Part shown: piece after piece, positions 31,521 through 43,122 of the stretch
Layout: each line of letters starts with the position of its first letter
Numbering within the stretch: the first letter of the stretch is position 1
Assembly: GCA_016584305.1 (NCBI GenBank)
Contig: JACEEZ010016532.1
Span: 1-64,000, forward strand
From: Chionoecetes opilio
Lineage: Eukaryota; Arthropoda; Malacostraca; Decapoda; Majidae
Length of the DNA stretch: 64,000 bases
Direction of reading: 5' to 3'
The notes under the pieces: generated by a model
What the model was told of the DNA's origin: nothing
Database searches by the model: none
Seen by the model: the letters and a program-made list of their open reading frames with translations, nothing else
Program-made: the position numbers and the translations under genes

Positions 31521-32600
31521 TGATCTGGACTGGGGACTTGTATCAGGTACTTGTACAGTACACTGTACAGTAAGCCACCCGCTCAAACCGGGTTTGGTTT
31601 AGCTAACACAGTCTCCCTCACAATTTTTTTTTTTTAACTAAAACTGATCTTATATAAGGTGTGAATACGGGTGATCGGTCTGCAGTCAAACTGTGGTCAG
31701 ACCCCATATCCAACTGAGCAAAACCCCTTTCCCAAAATGGTTTGGTGACGTTTTGGTAAAATTGAACCCGGGAGTGACGCTAGGAAGCAAAATGTCCTGG
31801 TCACTGAATTTAAAGACTAATGAGTTGAAAATGCAAGCAGGAAGTCAAGCCGTGAGTGAGTTGTCGACACCTTTTTTTTCAATTTTTCCCCATAGGAAGC
31901 GCCATAAGGGAATTAAACTAAAATTTGTCAAGGAGCGTGACGGATGCAAGGGCACCGCCAACTTCCCTGTCTTGCACTGTACACTGCAAAAGTAAATGTA
32001 AACAAAATAATGATAATATGTCTTGGTGGGCCTGCTGGTTCCTGGGGCCCTTCTATAATGGTACTGGCACACTATCTGCAGTGGCCATCTATCTATCTAT
32101 CTCTGATGCCCTCCTGAGGGGAAAATTCACTAAATAAGTGGGGAATGGTTAAATAAAATAAAAAAAAGGAAAAGTCAAGAATGGTCGCAGTTTGGTTACT
32201 TAAAAAAAGAAGAGTTGTAATTAGTTTAGTTTATTGATCTTTGTACCCCCCAAGTGACAATTATGGTGATGGCCACGACAGATGAGTCTCCATTTATTCC
32301 TGTCCTTGCACGCTCTAACCCCCTCGTTTTCTGGGCCCCTTTTCTCACATACTATGTCCTCCCATTTCACTGGGTGTCATCCTCTAGTGTTGCTGATCAT
32401 CAATTATGCGTATGAGGACATTGGTCCCAAAGCCCCTGGATTACCGTCCCCCCTCTACTTGATTTGTTGTGTCATAGACCACTATATCTCTGGACTGTTC
32501 ACACGACAATGTTTTGAAAATTTCGGGGCTGCATAGGGGCCTGCGGGGCACCCGACAAAGAGATATAGTGTCTATGGGGCTATCATATAGACTGGTTTTC
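31521..32600. other. No assigned gene
   Basis: A 100-residue plus-strand frame (31693-31995) has unremarkable composition and no family I recognise. Short (TCTA)n at 32087-32103. The rest is unassigned. Confidence 0.4.
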
Positions 32601-32604
32601 AGTA

Positions 32605-32675
32605 TAAGGAGAACCTCGTTAACCGGCATTTAAAAAAAACGGGAGCCTCAAAACAACGGCACTAATCGACCCAGG

Positions 32676-32721
<46 letters not shown>

Positions 32722-32944
32722 CCCCACTGATAAACTCTGGAACTCTCTTCCTGTTTCTATTTTCCACTTTCCTATGACTTACATCTTTTTAAAAGAAGAG
32801 TAACAGACACCTCCCGAACTAAATTTGGGTCACCCCTCTTTTTTATTTATTTTCTGACTGTCTTTTTTATAGGACTGCCAAAATAAGCAGGCTTTGTGTT
32901 ACCCATTTTTTTTGTGCCCTTGGCCAGTCCTTGTGATGGGGGGG

Positions 32945-32989
<45 letters not shown>

Positions 32990-33082
32990 GGGGGATTCCA
33001 TAAGAGTAACTCTCAAAACAACGGCAAAATGAGTTATCCGGCATGCGCTCCCCCCGAGGGTGCCGGTAAACAGGTTCTCCTG
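32605..33082. mobile_element. TIR element with internal T and A tracts, copy 2
   Basis: Matches 28044-28486, including the AAAACAACGGCACTAATC region, T tract (about 40), A tract (about 40) and GGTTCTCCTG right end at 33082. The left end is slightly damaged (AAGGAGAACC). Confidence 0.82.
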
Positions 33083-33086
33083 TATA

Positions 33087-33700
33087 CAGTCGACCCTCAA
33101 TTTAACGGACTAAAAGGGGGAAAAACCGATTGTCCGTTACTGCGAGGGTATTTTCCAAGGGTGTGAAAATATAGGAAAAATACAGGAAATTTTTTTAATA
33201 TATGACATAATCACAAAAAACAACCAGGCCGTGTAGCTATGTTGGAGGTAACAGTGGACTGGGCAAAGTGGATTTGCACGCTCCCCAAAGCTCGGGACAT
33301 GGTATTTTAGGAAAGGAAGGGGAAGTTTTCCCCGCTCGCTCAACGGGTTGGGATGTATTGAAATATTTCCCCCGGTCTTTTGTTGGAAAGTATAAAAACA
33401 TTTTTAAATCGCATTTTTAAAGGCTATTATTCAAAATATAAGTAAAGGGTGAAAATACAAGCAAACGCTCATCCACGCCAGGCAGCGCGGCCGCGGCAGC
33501 CCGCAGGGTTGTCGTTAGACATGTAAGACACATGTAGGGCTACACTCTGAGGAACTTTCACGTGCTATCGAAAATGTATTACTCCTTTCCTATTTTACTT
33601 GCATCAAAATTGAATGTCACCAGCATATTCTCTGAGTTTGTCCTTAGACTTGCGAATATCACTCACTGTTTGTTTCTTTACTCCGTACTCCGATCCTCCG
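33087..33700 (-). mobile_element. Tigger remnant with transposase DNA-binding segment
   Basis: The end CAGTCGACCCTCAATTTAACGG starts at 33087 after TA, directly after the preceding element. Near 33690-33600 the minus strand encodes EYGVKKQTVSDIRKSKDKLR, the second helix-turn-helix segment typical of Tigger transposases. I found no opposite terminus before 35 kb, so one end is missing. The element is not functional. Confidence 0.65.
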
Positions 33701-33844
33701 TGCAAGGAGGTTTTATATAGGGGGAGGGCATGCCGCCTCTAGAGTGAACCCAAACCTCGCCCCCCCACACCGCCCCCCATTGACTCAAAACATACCTCAG
33801 CTGATCTGGGGAGATAAACTCATTTTGGGCAGTAATCCACAAAA

Positions 33845-33906
33845 ATGCCTGCTTGTTCGGCCTATGGATGTACACAAATGGATAATAGGGATTCTGCAAG
33901 TTCCTC
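33845..33906 (+). CDS. Possible first exon of a THAP-domain protein
   Basis: From the ATG at 33845 the frame reads MPACSAYGCTQMDNRDSAS and then meets GTAAAA at 33907, a usable splice donor. THAP zinc fingers begin with an M-x-x-C-S-A-x-x-C-x-N pattern, and a first exon ending shortly after this is common. The rest of the C2CH finger (the second C-x2-H) is not visible nearby, so the gene continues elsewhere or is a fragment. THAP domains occur in host regulators and in P-type transposases; I cannot tell which. Confidence 0.42.
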
Positions 33907-33909
33907 GTA

Positions 33910-34981
33910 AAAGTTAAGGATTAAATTTTAATATAATCAAAAATGGACTTGAATCACGGGGCGAAGAAACTCCCGCAAGATACTCACCTGAGCTGGTTTA
34001 CTAATATGGGTTATATCCGGATGATAAGGGTTTACTTGCTAACATCAGCTTATCTAATATAGCTTCATTGTGCTATGGAGCAGTGCCTAATAAAAAATTG
34101 GTAAAGGAGAAGGCGACAGCCAATCAATCGTGGCAGCCAGCACTTGCGATCGCACCTACAATCTGCACCCTCAGATTCGCTTTTTTTTAACTTTAAAAAA
34201 CTCTACAAAACCCAAACCCACCCTATCCTAAGCCTAACTTAACACAAACAAATGTAAATCTAACCTAACAACCCAATCGTAACCTAACCTAGCTATGATT
34301 TTATACATGTAGACATTTTTACGGGGTTATATTATGGTTGCCGCGAGTGAATAAATATACTGCCCTAGTCATCACATTTGTCATTATGTTTTACATAAAT
34401 TGTTGCTTATATAGCTGGGTTTGTGGTATACAACTAAAGCAGTCATTGCAGTACTTGTGAATTTTGCCTATTGTGAGTTCTCGTCAAGTTAAATGCTTCA
34501 CTGGCTTTTTGAAGAGTAGAGTACTTTGATTTCCCTTCAAATGATGTAATTGATGTTTTGTCTGACATATGAAAAGGTTTTTAGAACACATGCTTCATAT
34601 ATGGTAGGATCGGGGGAAAATCTTTCAAGGTGAAAATTAATGTGCAAGGGCTTTACATACAGTGTTGGGAAACCTATTTAGTGAAGCCTATATTTACTTG
34701 TCTTGATAATCACATGAAAGAATGTGGGGCCATTAGACCATCATAAAACTTTCTTTGCATGGCAATAAAAGAAAACGTATATCCAGGTAAGGTGCCACAT
34801 GCAGGTAGACGGTACAAACGGAAAATGTGAAGAATAAAAAAAATAGCTAGAATTAAGTCGCCAAATACCCCCCAATATGATCACTTGAACTAAGCTATGA
34901 CCTTTAAGGGAAGACATTTGTCATGCCCAATAGATATACCTCAAACCCCGGCTATCCCTTAATTTGCTATCACTGTTTTTT
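33910..34981. other. No gene recognised
   Basis: AT-rich sequence with scattered AACCTAACCT-like motifs around 34200-34300. No coding family seen. Confidence 0.45.
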
Positions 34982-35465
34982 CAGTTCACCCCCACCTTTC
35001 ACCCGGTGGCCATAGTGTCGTCTCAAAAAAATGTGGACAACTATAAAATTTTCAATACAAGAACATTTTTTTCTAACATTTTAACAGTGCTTTTTTTTCT
35101 TCTTTTTATTATGTTTGGGGATATTATATTAAACTTTTTAATTAAATGATCCGTAAATCTCTCCCCCCGGACCTGTCGTTACCATGACACCCAACCACTT
35201 TTTCCCTTTAAAAATTTGGTTGCCAAGTTTTTGTCTTTTTTCGCTTCTCTCTCTCTCTCTCTCTCTCTCTCCTCCTCTCTCTCCTCTCTCTCTCTTCCTC
35301 CCCCCTCCTCTTCTCCCCTCTCCTCTCTCTCCCTCCTCCTCCTCCCCCTCCCTCTCTCTCTCCCTCTTCCCTTCCTTCTTTTCTCTCTCTCCCTTTTCCC
35401 CCTCCTCCTCCTCTCTCTCTCTCCTCCTCCCCCTCTCTCTCTCTCTCTCTCCCTCTCTTCTCTCC

Positions 35466-35502
<37 letters not shown>

Positions 35503-35863
35503 TTCAATGTTTTAAAGGGTAATCCAACTCTCCCTGGAAGGGGGAAAACGGGGAGAGAGAAGAAAAAAAGAGAAAAAAGCCAGGGAAAGACTGGGGGCCT
35601 TTTTGGAGGGAAAAGAGAACCAGGGGAAGAAGAGGGAAAAAGAAAAGGGGAAATTTTATTTTAAAGTTTAAAAATTTTTTAGTTTAAACAAAAAACAAAA
35701 TTAAGTATTATTATGTTAAAAGGCAAAAATTCAGGAAGTACAGCATTTTAGCGATAAACAAAACAATTTAAAAAGCCTTTTAACTGATTATTTAAAGGAC
35801 CTTTTTTGTCCTCATTTCTGAGAGACGACACTATGGCCACCTGGCGAGAAGTGAGGGGAACTG
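34982..35863. mobile_element. TIR element with about 43-bp termini and internal CT array
   Basis: The left end CAGTTCACCCCCACC...GGTGGCCATAGTGTCGTCTC is matched in inverse at 35822-35863 (GAGACGACACTATGGCCACC...GAACTG). The last 20 bp of each arm are identical. The target duplication is unclear, with no obvious TA. A large CT-rich array fills the left-centre. No transposase is seen. Copies from elsewhere would be needed to fix the ends. Confidence 0.75.
35245..35505. repeat. (CT)n/(CCT)n pyrimidine array
   Basis: Imperfect CT and CTC repeats inside the TIR element. The open serine/leucine frames through it are not genes. Confidence 0.95.
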
Positions 35864-36125
35864 CAAAAGTGAATCGAATTGGTGCCGCTATCGGGCCGGG
35901 TAGCCGAAATCGCGAACCGAACAAAAGAAATAATGGGAATAATTTTTAATTTGGTGCCAGGATCCCAAGTTTACCATGTAGGGAATTTTTCCCCACATTA
36001 CTTTTTTTTAAAATATGATTTTTTACCTAATCAAATCCCCAAATTTTCTATCTAATCCCGCTCATATCCTAGCAAAATAAACCCAAACCCCTAGGATTTT
36101 TTAATCGGGGATAGTAGGGTTTGCT

Positions 36126-36960
36126 TTAAGGGGGGTTTAGATTTTTACTCCCTTTGTCCTGTGATCCGAGTGGTGCCACGTGATCCAGCCCTCCCGGGGG
36201 AAGGGTTTTTTTTTGAAGCGGGGGGGGCTGGAGACTAGTTTTTTTCGATATGGGGGGAAAAAGGGGTTTTTCATAACCGGTTATCCAGGGCACCCCGGGC
36301 GGATTTTTTACCCTGGTTGATTCTAACACCGTCCTTTTGGGCTTTACACTTTATTTTTTTTGTACAAATTAACGTATGTTTTTAAAATTTTCCTTAATCA
36401 GAGAAAAATTGTTAACTCGATGGGGTTTTCGGAATGGGTACTGATCCCCCTTTAAGTGGGCGGCTGGTGGGGGGGCCCCCAATAAATTAAAACGGGGGCA
36501 CCTTTGGGGTAGGCGGGCGGGGGTTTTACCCCCCCCAATTGGGGGCAAATTTAAATGCCGGCGCCCAATGCCATCGCTCAATAAAGGTGCTAATTTAGGG
36601 TGGAAAATGTTTTTAATATTACTGGGAATGTTCAATTTTTCTACCCAGTTTTTTAAAATTTACTTAAATATTAAATTTATACCCATTACCATTAAAAATT
36701 ATTTTATACAATCCCTATCGAAACCCCCCCCCCCTATGCCCTTTTTGGAAAAAAAAACCCTGACCAAAAAGGGGGGGGGGGGGGGGGAAACAAAACCACC
36801 ACTCTCCCAATTATGAGGGGGGTTGGGTTTGTTTGGTAATTTTCCACCCCGGGGGCCGGGGAAAAAAAAACTAAAATTTTCCCGCCCTTGTAAACACCCC
36901 CCCCGGGGGCCACATAGCCCCCGGGAAAACATTTGATAATTTTGGTTTTTCGGCACTTTG
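36126..36960. repeat. Noisy empty-site version of the 42860-45810 locus
   Basis: Aligned landmarks are CCTGTGATCCGAGTGG (42862), TTAACTCGAT and GTGGGCGGCTGGTGG (43110), CAAATTTAAATGCCGGCG (44667), TTACTGGGAATGTTCAA (44741) and AAACAAAACCACCA (45727). The family A LINE (43123-44556) and the CAGGGAGG TIR element (44839-45672) are both missing here. The site reads GGCTGGTGG once at 36462-36470, and TA once near 36716. Confidence 0.82.
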
Positions 36961-39929
36961 GTTTTTAGCTATTTGGGAAATTTTAAAAAGCCCCTGATAG
37001 ATGGGTCCCAGTAAAATTTTGCTGCCCAATATTCCTTGACGGGGGGAGAGTTATCCCCTGTGTTTAGTATCCCCAGTATAAACATCACCTTTTGACCTAA
37101 AATGGTTTTAGGATCTCTTTATCAGCGGGAATTTTCGGGGGGACCTAGTTTAGGGGGGACTAGTCTACACTCAGATCTTTTAAAATTTTAATGAGAGATT
37201 TGGGGGTAATATTTAAAGGGCCTGTCCCCCATGTTTACCCAAAAAAATTTAAAACCCCGATATGGGGCAATTTTTTGTAGCCTTTCCGCCATGAATTTGG
37301 TTCCTATGTTTTCTTCACCCCAAACAATTTAGTAAGTTTGAGGGGCTTTTGGGGCAATTGGGTATGGGGGTGGCGGGGTTGGTATTTGGAAGATCGGGGT
37401 TTGAAATTTTCAAACCTCGACACCTAATTAGGCCCTCATGATACAAGGTACAGCCCAAATTTAATTTTGGTCAATTTTTTTCCTATGGGGGTGGCTGGGG
37501 GCCAAAAAGCTGATTTTCCTCGGGAAATTTTACCTGCTTTTGTATTTTTTTCTGCCCCAAAAATTTTCAAAGGATCAGAGCAAACCCCTTTTTAATGGAT
37601 TGGGAAAGGACAAAATTTTAGTAGTTTAATTAGTTTGCTCAGTGGGGGAAAACCTTTCAAATGTCTATCACAGGTTTGCGGTTTAAATTCAGGTTCCCTT
37701 TTTAATCTACAGATATGTCGGCTCCCGGGGAAAAACCGGGAGGGCCCAAAAATTTTGCACTCTTTCACCCAGGTGGGGCCCTTTTTTTAAAAACCATAAT
37801 CCGTTTTTAAAATTTGGGGTTTTATTTTTTCCCTTTTCCCGAAAACTTTTATTATTAGGATTTCCTTTAGTGGGGGATGTATTGATTATAACAAATATAA
37901 ATTTCCTCAAATTTAACCTCACAAATTTGGGCGGGGGAAAAAAAAAAAGGGGTTTTCCATTCTGGTAATTAATAGGGGTGTGCATGGATAGGGAAACTCC
38001 CCGGGGTTGTTGGGCCCCTTGGTGAGTATGTGGGAGGGGCCCCATTATTCCCTTTTACCCCCAGCACCAAGTCGCCCCCGGGTTGGGCAGGGGGTTTAGC
38101 GGGGCCTGGTCCCGAATTCGGGGCCCGGGTTTGGGACCCCGGGCCAGGGCAAGTCGGGGACCAGCCTCCCCAGCGTTTTTAAATTTCCCTTTGGGGGGTT
38201 GAAAAAATGGGTACCGGGGGGGAAACCCGGGGGAAGGTAAATGTGGTAATCGGGGGGCCCAAAAACCAGCCCTGTGTCCGGGTAAAGGGGTTCTCACCCA
38301 CCCACAGGCTTAAAGGGGGGCTAATGCCACGGAGATGGGGAAACCGCAGGCCAGGGGCCCCAGCTTAGCGTATTGCTCCATCTTACCTTTTTTTTACCGC
38401 ACTAGTGAACATAGAGACGTTATGTATTTTGATGACCCTTTCCCTTTGGTAACGCCCAAAATAATCGGGTTTTTATTATTTAAATTTGGGAAAGGGGCCC
38501 TCAACCCTCTTTGAAGGTATTTTCTAACTAGTTTAACACCATTACCCTCAGCATTTTTAGCTGGTTTTTTTAGGCCATTAACCCGTTAAAAAAAGATACC
38601 AAAAATTTTAACTACAGCAGGGTAACCCTACATTTATTTTCCAATTAGGACTAGGGGGGTTGAAAATAAAGTCAAAGGTTTTAAACCTCTTATTGGCAAG
38701 AAAACCTTTATTGGCTAAGTTCACTTTATTTAAATTTTGGTAGTTGTAATAATTCAACAATTTTCCCTGTTTAAAGAAGGATCTTTGTGCCAACCCTGTC
38801 AAAAATTTTCTTTACAATGACTTTAAATTTCCATTAGGCTCACATTTTAAATTCCGGGGAGTAGGAAAAAAGTGCTGAAAAAACTTTTTATTAGTGGGCT
38901 TTCCATATTAACTACTTTTAGGGTCTGAGTTTAATTTATCCAAATGTTTGGGGGCCCAAAAAGCGTGTTATGAAAAAAGATTTTTTACATTTTCCCACAA
39001 GTTCTTAAAGGGTTTTTAGGGCAGCATTTTAAGCTGTTTAACCCCGGAGACAGGGGTTTGGGCCCAAATTTCCCAAAGGGTCATTAACCTTTCCCAACCC
39101 CCTCTGTAAACAATCCCGAATAGATATTTTAAATGTGGAGGGTGGATGTTCCCCCCAAATAAGACCAACCCAAATTTTTTATTTGTACCTTCCCCTAGAA
39201 GCCGCCCTGGGAAATTGGGATTGTTTTCTAAATTTTTTGGGGGTAGGTTTTAATTTGGGTTTTCTGGTAGGTGAGAAAGGGTTTGGGAATTTTTAAAATT
39301 TCAGGCTGTTTTAATTTTTGCGTAACAGGGCCCGGATAAATACCCAATAAAAGGGGTCTTTAAAAAATTTTGAGGGTGGCTGATAAAAGCTGATTACCTC
39401 AGGCGTAATAAAAACGGATCTCCCTTTTGGGGGGGAATTTTTTTTTTTTTACCCTTTCAAGCTTTGGGGGTTTTTTTGAAAAAAAACTATCGCGTTGGGT
39501 GGGAAAAATGAAAACACACCCCCAGTAACCCTATATTCAATTTTAAATTATGAAAATATCTTTGGGGCAAATTTGTGTTTCATGATTTTAACACATAGCG
39601 AAATTTATTTCTTTATCCCCCCGCTTTCTTTAATTTAATTCATAATGGCAGAAGCCGTCTCAAATTTATTCTATTGCAAAATTTAAAATGGTAGACCTTG
39701 TCTATAAAAAAATTAATTTCCCCCAAAAGGAATTGCCTTTAAATTGGGGCCCCATAAATTTTTTTAAATTTGTGGGGAAACATTGAAATTAGCTGATAAT
39801 AAATGCTTAGCTAATTTCGCCATGATTTAGTTTAATTTTTAAATCAAAAAAATATTAAATGCAAGATTACGTTTTTTTATTTAATAGTTGTTTAAATTTA
39901 TAATTAATTTTGGGCTAAGTGGGGGGTTA

Positions 39930-42310
39930 AGACCTTCTCGGCCTAAAAGCGGCGGGGCAAAACGTATATAATTGCAACCACCACCAAATACTAAAAAAAT
40001 AATAGTTACGCAACCTCTTAGCTATTACACCTGGCAGGTGGTTTTTGAACAGCTGAAACATTCCCCGACGCTTCGAAAAAAAACCCCCCCTCCAGCCTCA
40101 TAACCAGCAATTGTGGTAGGGGTCAAAATTTCCCTCACCCTTTAAAGAAACCCCCTTGAATCACCTGGGAAAATCAATATTCCTCACTCGGGGCACCCCA
40201 AAAAATTTCGTGAAAATTTTAAAAAAAAAAAATAATTTTTAATTTTTGAGGGTTTTTACCTTAAATCAATTTAAACCCATGTCTAAAACTCCCGACACAA
40301 TACCCAGCTAAAAACAAAAAAACAGGATACTTATCGGGGGAAAAGTGAGTTGGGAAATTTCGGTGGGGAAAAGTTTTTATTAACACTGCTTGTTCCTGTG
40401 ATCCCAAAATTTGGGTTTAGGGCCCCCCCCGTGAAAAGACCCAAGGTGGAGGGGGTTTGTTGCGGTTTGGCCCTAGGCGGGTTTTTTACACCAAAAAATT
40501 ATAAAAGGAAAGCAGCGGGGGGTGTTATCTGTGTTTTATTTAAAAACCCTCCTATTTGGGTTTTCACTTATATGTACAAATTTAAAGGTTTTTTAAAATC
40601 TCTTCATTAAAACCCGAGAAGGAAATTTTTAAATTTGATAGGGTCTGGAATAGTACTGATTTTCCCTAAGTGGGCCCGGTGGTGGCCCAACAAAACATTG
40701 GGGGGGATACGCCGGGGGGGGGCGTTCGCCCCCGGGCCCCCCCTACGGGCCCCCACTCCCGGGGGGTTTTACCACGCGCGGTTTCCCATGGGAGGGGTCC
40801 TTCCCCCACCAAGGAAACTTCAACAAGGGGGAAAATTTAAAAATTTCCCCCGCCACGACCCCTTTTGGGTTTTCCCCCTTGGCCCCTCCACGCCAGGGGT
40901 CTCTTCAGATACAACCCGATGGGAAGGATCGGGTTTTAGGGGGGTTTGCGTGCCAAAATGCCCAATAGCGAAAATTGGGCGAAGGACTATGCAGGGAAAA
41001 GGCCTTTATTCAGTTTCACGGGTGCAATCGCTGATTTGAAAAGTAATCACCCAGCGTACCCCATTGGGTTTTTGCGAAGAAAACTTTTTTACCCAAAGGG
41101 TTTATGTCTCCAAGTCACCCATTTAGTGTCCAGTCTCAAAAACCATTTGAGTAAGGGCAGGACACAAGCAACATGAAGATTTCCCGGAAATTTTTTCCTT
41201 TCTGGACAGATACCGACAACGGGCCCAATTTTCCCCCCAATGAGCGAAGGGCCATAACAAAAGGGGGGCCCATGCCCAAAACCCCCATTTTTAAAACTTC
41301 TTGACGTGGAAACCCCCCGGGCTTTTGGGGCTTTCGCTACCAAGGTATGTAAAAAAATTTCCAAAACCAAGTCCCCGCCCCACGTATGGAAAAAAGACTG
41401 TACGCTCATTAGTAAAAATTCCAAAAACCTGGGGGCCCTTTGGGCTTTTAGGGCCCGGGAGACCTCAAAGGGACCCAAAAGGGTTTTTTCCTCCCCCCGG
41501 GGTGCAGTTTCCCCCGGGGAGCCAAAACACCCGGAAACCTCCAGCGGGCTAAGGAAAGAAACTTTCATCAAACGGCAAAAAAAAAGATCAGGATCTTGGG
41601 GTTGCCGACGGATTGCTCCACAAAACACTTTTGATCTTTCAACCTTGTCCCAAATTTCCCCGTCCAAATTTCAAGGGTTGAAAAAATTGATGGGGCAAGG
41701 ACCCCACCCCTTTCCTCACTCCCCCCCGTATTCAACAAAAAGGAAAAAAGCCGGGGTAACCCCCTGCCCCAAAACTTCCCCGCACTCTCAGTTCCAGAAT
41801 TTCAAGGGGCCCGTTTAAAAAACCCCTAGTCCTTTCAGGGAAAACCCACTTTGAAAGCGCAGAAAGATCCCAGAGTGACTCACGATGCACTTTAGTCAAA
41901 CGCCTTCTTGAGATCAACATAGGGTGCAAGCATCCCCTGTCGAAAAACCCCGTCGGGGTTCCAAACCCGGACACGAAGCGCTAGGATAGGGCGTTGTTTA
42001 CTTACCAGGGGGTGAAAACCCCGACTTTCTGAGGTCTTTGAGCTTCACCCGATTGACTCGAATCCCTTGTCAGCAATAGAAAGGGCAAGCATCGTGCCTG
42101 GTTCGCTGGGGGCCCGTGGAATAACCCCGGTAAAATTTTTGCAGTCCCGGGGTTTCCCCTTTCCCTTTTCCAAAATTTGGGGGAACCGGCCCCCCTTTTC
42201 CAAATTTAGGAGGAATGGACCAATTGCCAAAGGCCGGCAGTCAGGACCCGCAAGAACCCCCCTGGGTTTGGGGCCCGGCCCCAAAACATTAAAGGGGGGG
42301 CAGGGTTTTT
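39930..42310. repeat. Noisy copy of 42450-44530, including a family A LINE
   Basis: Shared landmarks include TATTGCAACCACCACC, CCTCCAGCCTCATAACCAGCA, CAATATTCCTCACTCGGGGCA, ACAACCCGATGGGAAGGATC and GATCAACATAGG...GCAAGCATCCCCTGTCGAAA. The offset is about 2.5 kb. Most differences are homopolymer-length changes. Confidence 0.88.
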
Positions 42311-42440
42311 CAACCCTTTTAGGGGTAGGTAGGCCCCCGGGTTTTTTTGGGGGACCCCCTCAAAATTGTTCAAAAATTTAAATTTTTTCCAAAACCTTAA
42401 ATACCCCTTCCCCTCCCAAAAAGGGTTTTCACTTTATATG

Positions 42441-43113
42441 GGGTAGGCTTCTGGGCCCTACAACGCGGAGCAAAGGTATATATTGCAACCACCACCTAAC
42501 TACTAAACAATGTATACCACTCGATGCTATCTACTACTGGCAGGTGTTGTTGAACACTGAGTCTCCTGCCTTCGAAAAACCCCGCCTCCAGCCTCATAAC
42601 CAGCAATTGTGGTAGGCTCATAATTACGCCTCACTTAACGACCACCTTGAATCACATGAACATCAATATTCCTCACTCGGGGCACCAATAAATTTGGTGA
42701 TTTATAAAACAAACATATATTTAATATGAGGTCTTACCTAATCAATCAAACCCATGTCTATCTCCCGACACATTACCCCAGCTAATCAACTAACTAGGAT
42801 ACTTATCGGTGGATAGTGAGTTGAATTACGGCTGAAGGCTTGTATTAACACTGCTTGTTCCTGTGATCCGAAGTGGATCAGGGCCGCCCGTGAATGACGA
42901 AGGTGGAGGCGTTAGTTGCGGTTGGCGTCAGGCGGGTTTTCACACCAAGTTATCCATGACGCAGCGGATTGTTATCTGTGTTGATTCTAACACCGTCCTA
43001 TTGGTTTTACACTTATATGTACAAATTAACGTATGTACAAAATCTCTTCATTAATCAGAGAAGAGATGTTAACTCGATAGGGTCTGGAATAGTACTGATC
43101 TCCGTAAGTGGGC
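42441..43113. other. Unassigned single-copy-like flank
   Basis: Clean sequence of normal composition with no coding family recognised. It forms the left flank of the family A insertion and is also present in both noisy versions. Confidence 0.5.
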
Positions 43114-43122
43114 GGCTGGTGG

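Larger units (their letters stand above)
35864..42440. other. Homopolymer-inflated, low-quality block
   Basis: Runs of three to eight identical bases are far more common than in neighbouring sequence, GGGG, CCCC and TTTT blocks alternate, and ORFs are short. Where a clean counterpart exists (for 36126-36960 and 39930-42310) this block differs from it mainly by homopolymer-length changes and dropped bases. I read it as unpolished long-read sequence, not as unusual biology. 37000-39900 has no counterpart here and no recognisable gene. Confidence 0.8.

Noticed and set aside
31037..31586. Arginine/glutamate-rich frame that looks like a nuclear or coiled-coil protein
   Set aside because: It comes from imperfect CTCCTG repeats on the other strand and has no unique sequence.
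35184..35522. Serine/leucine-rich frame resembling a signal or membrane protein
   Set aside because: Translation of the CT array inside a TIR element.
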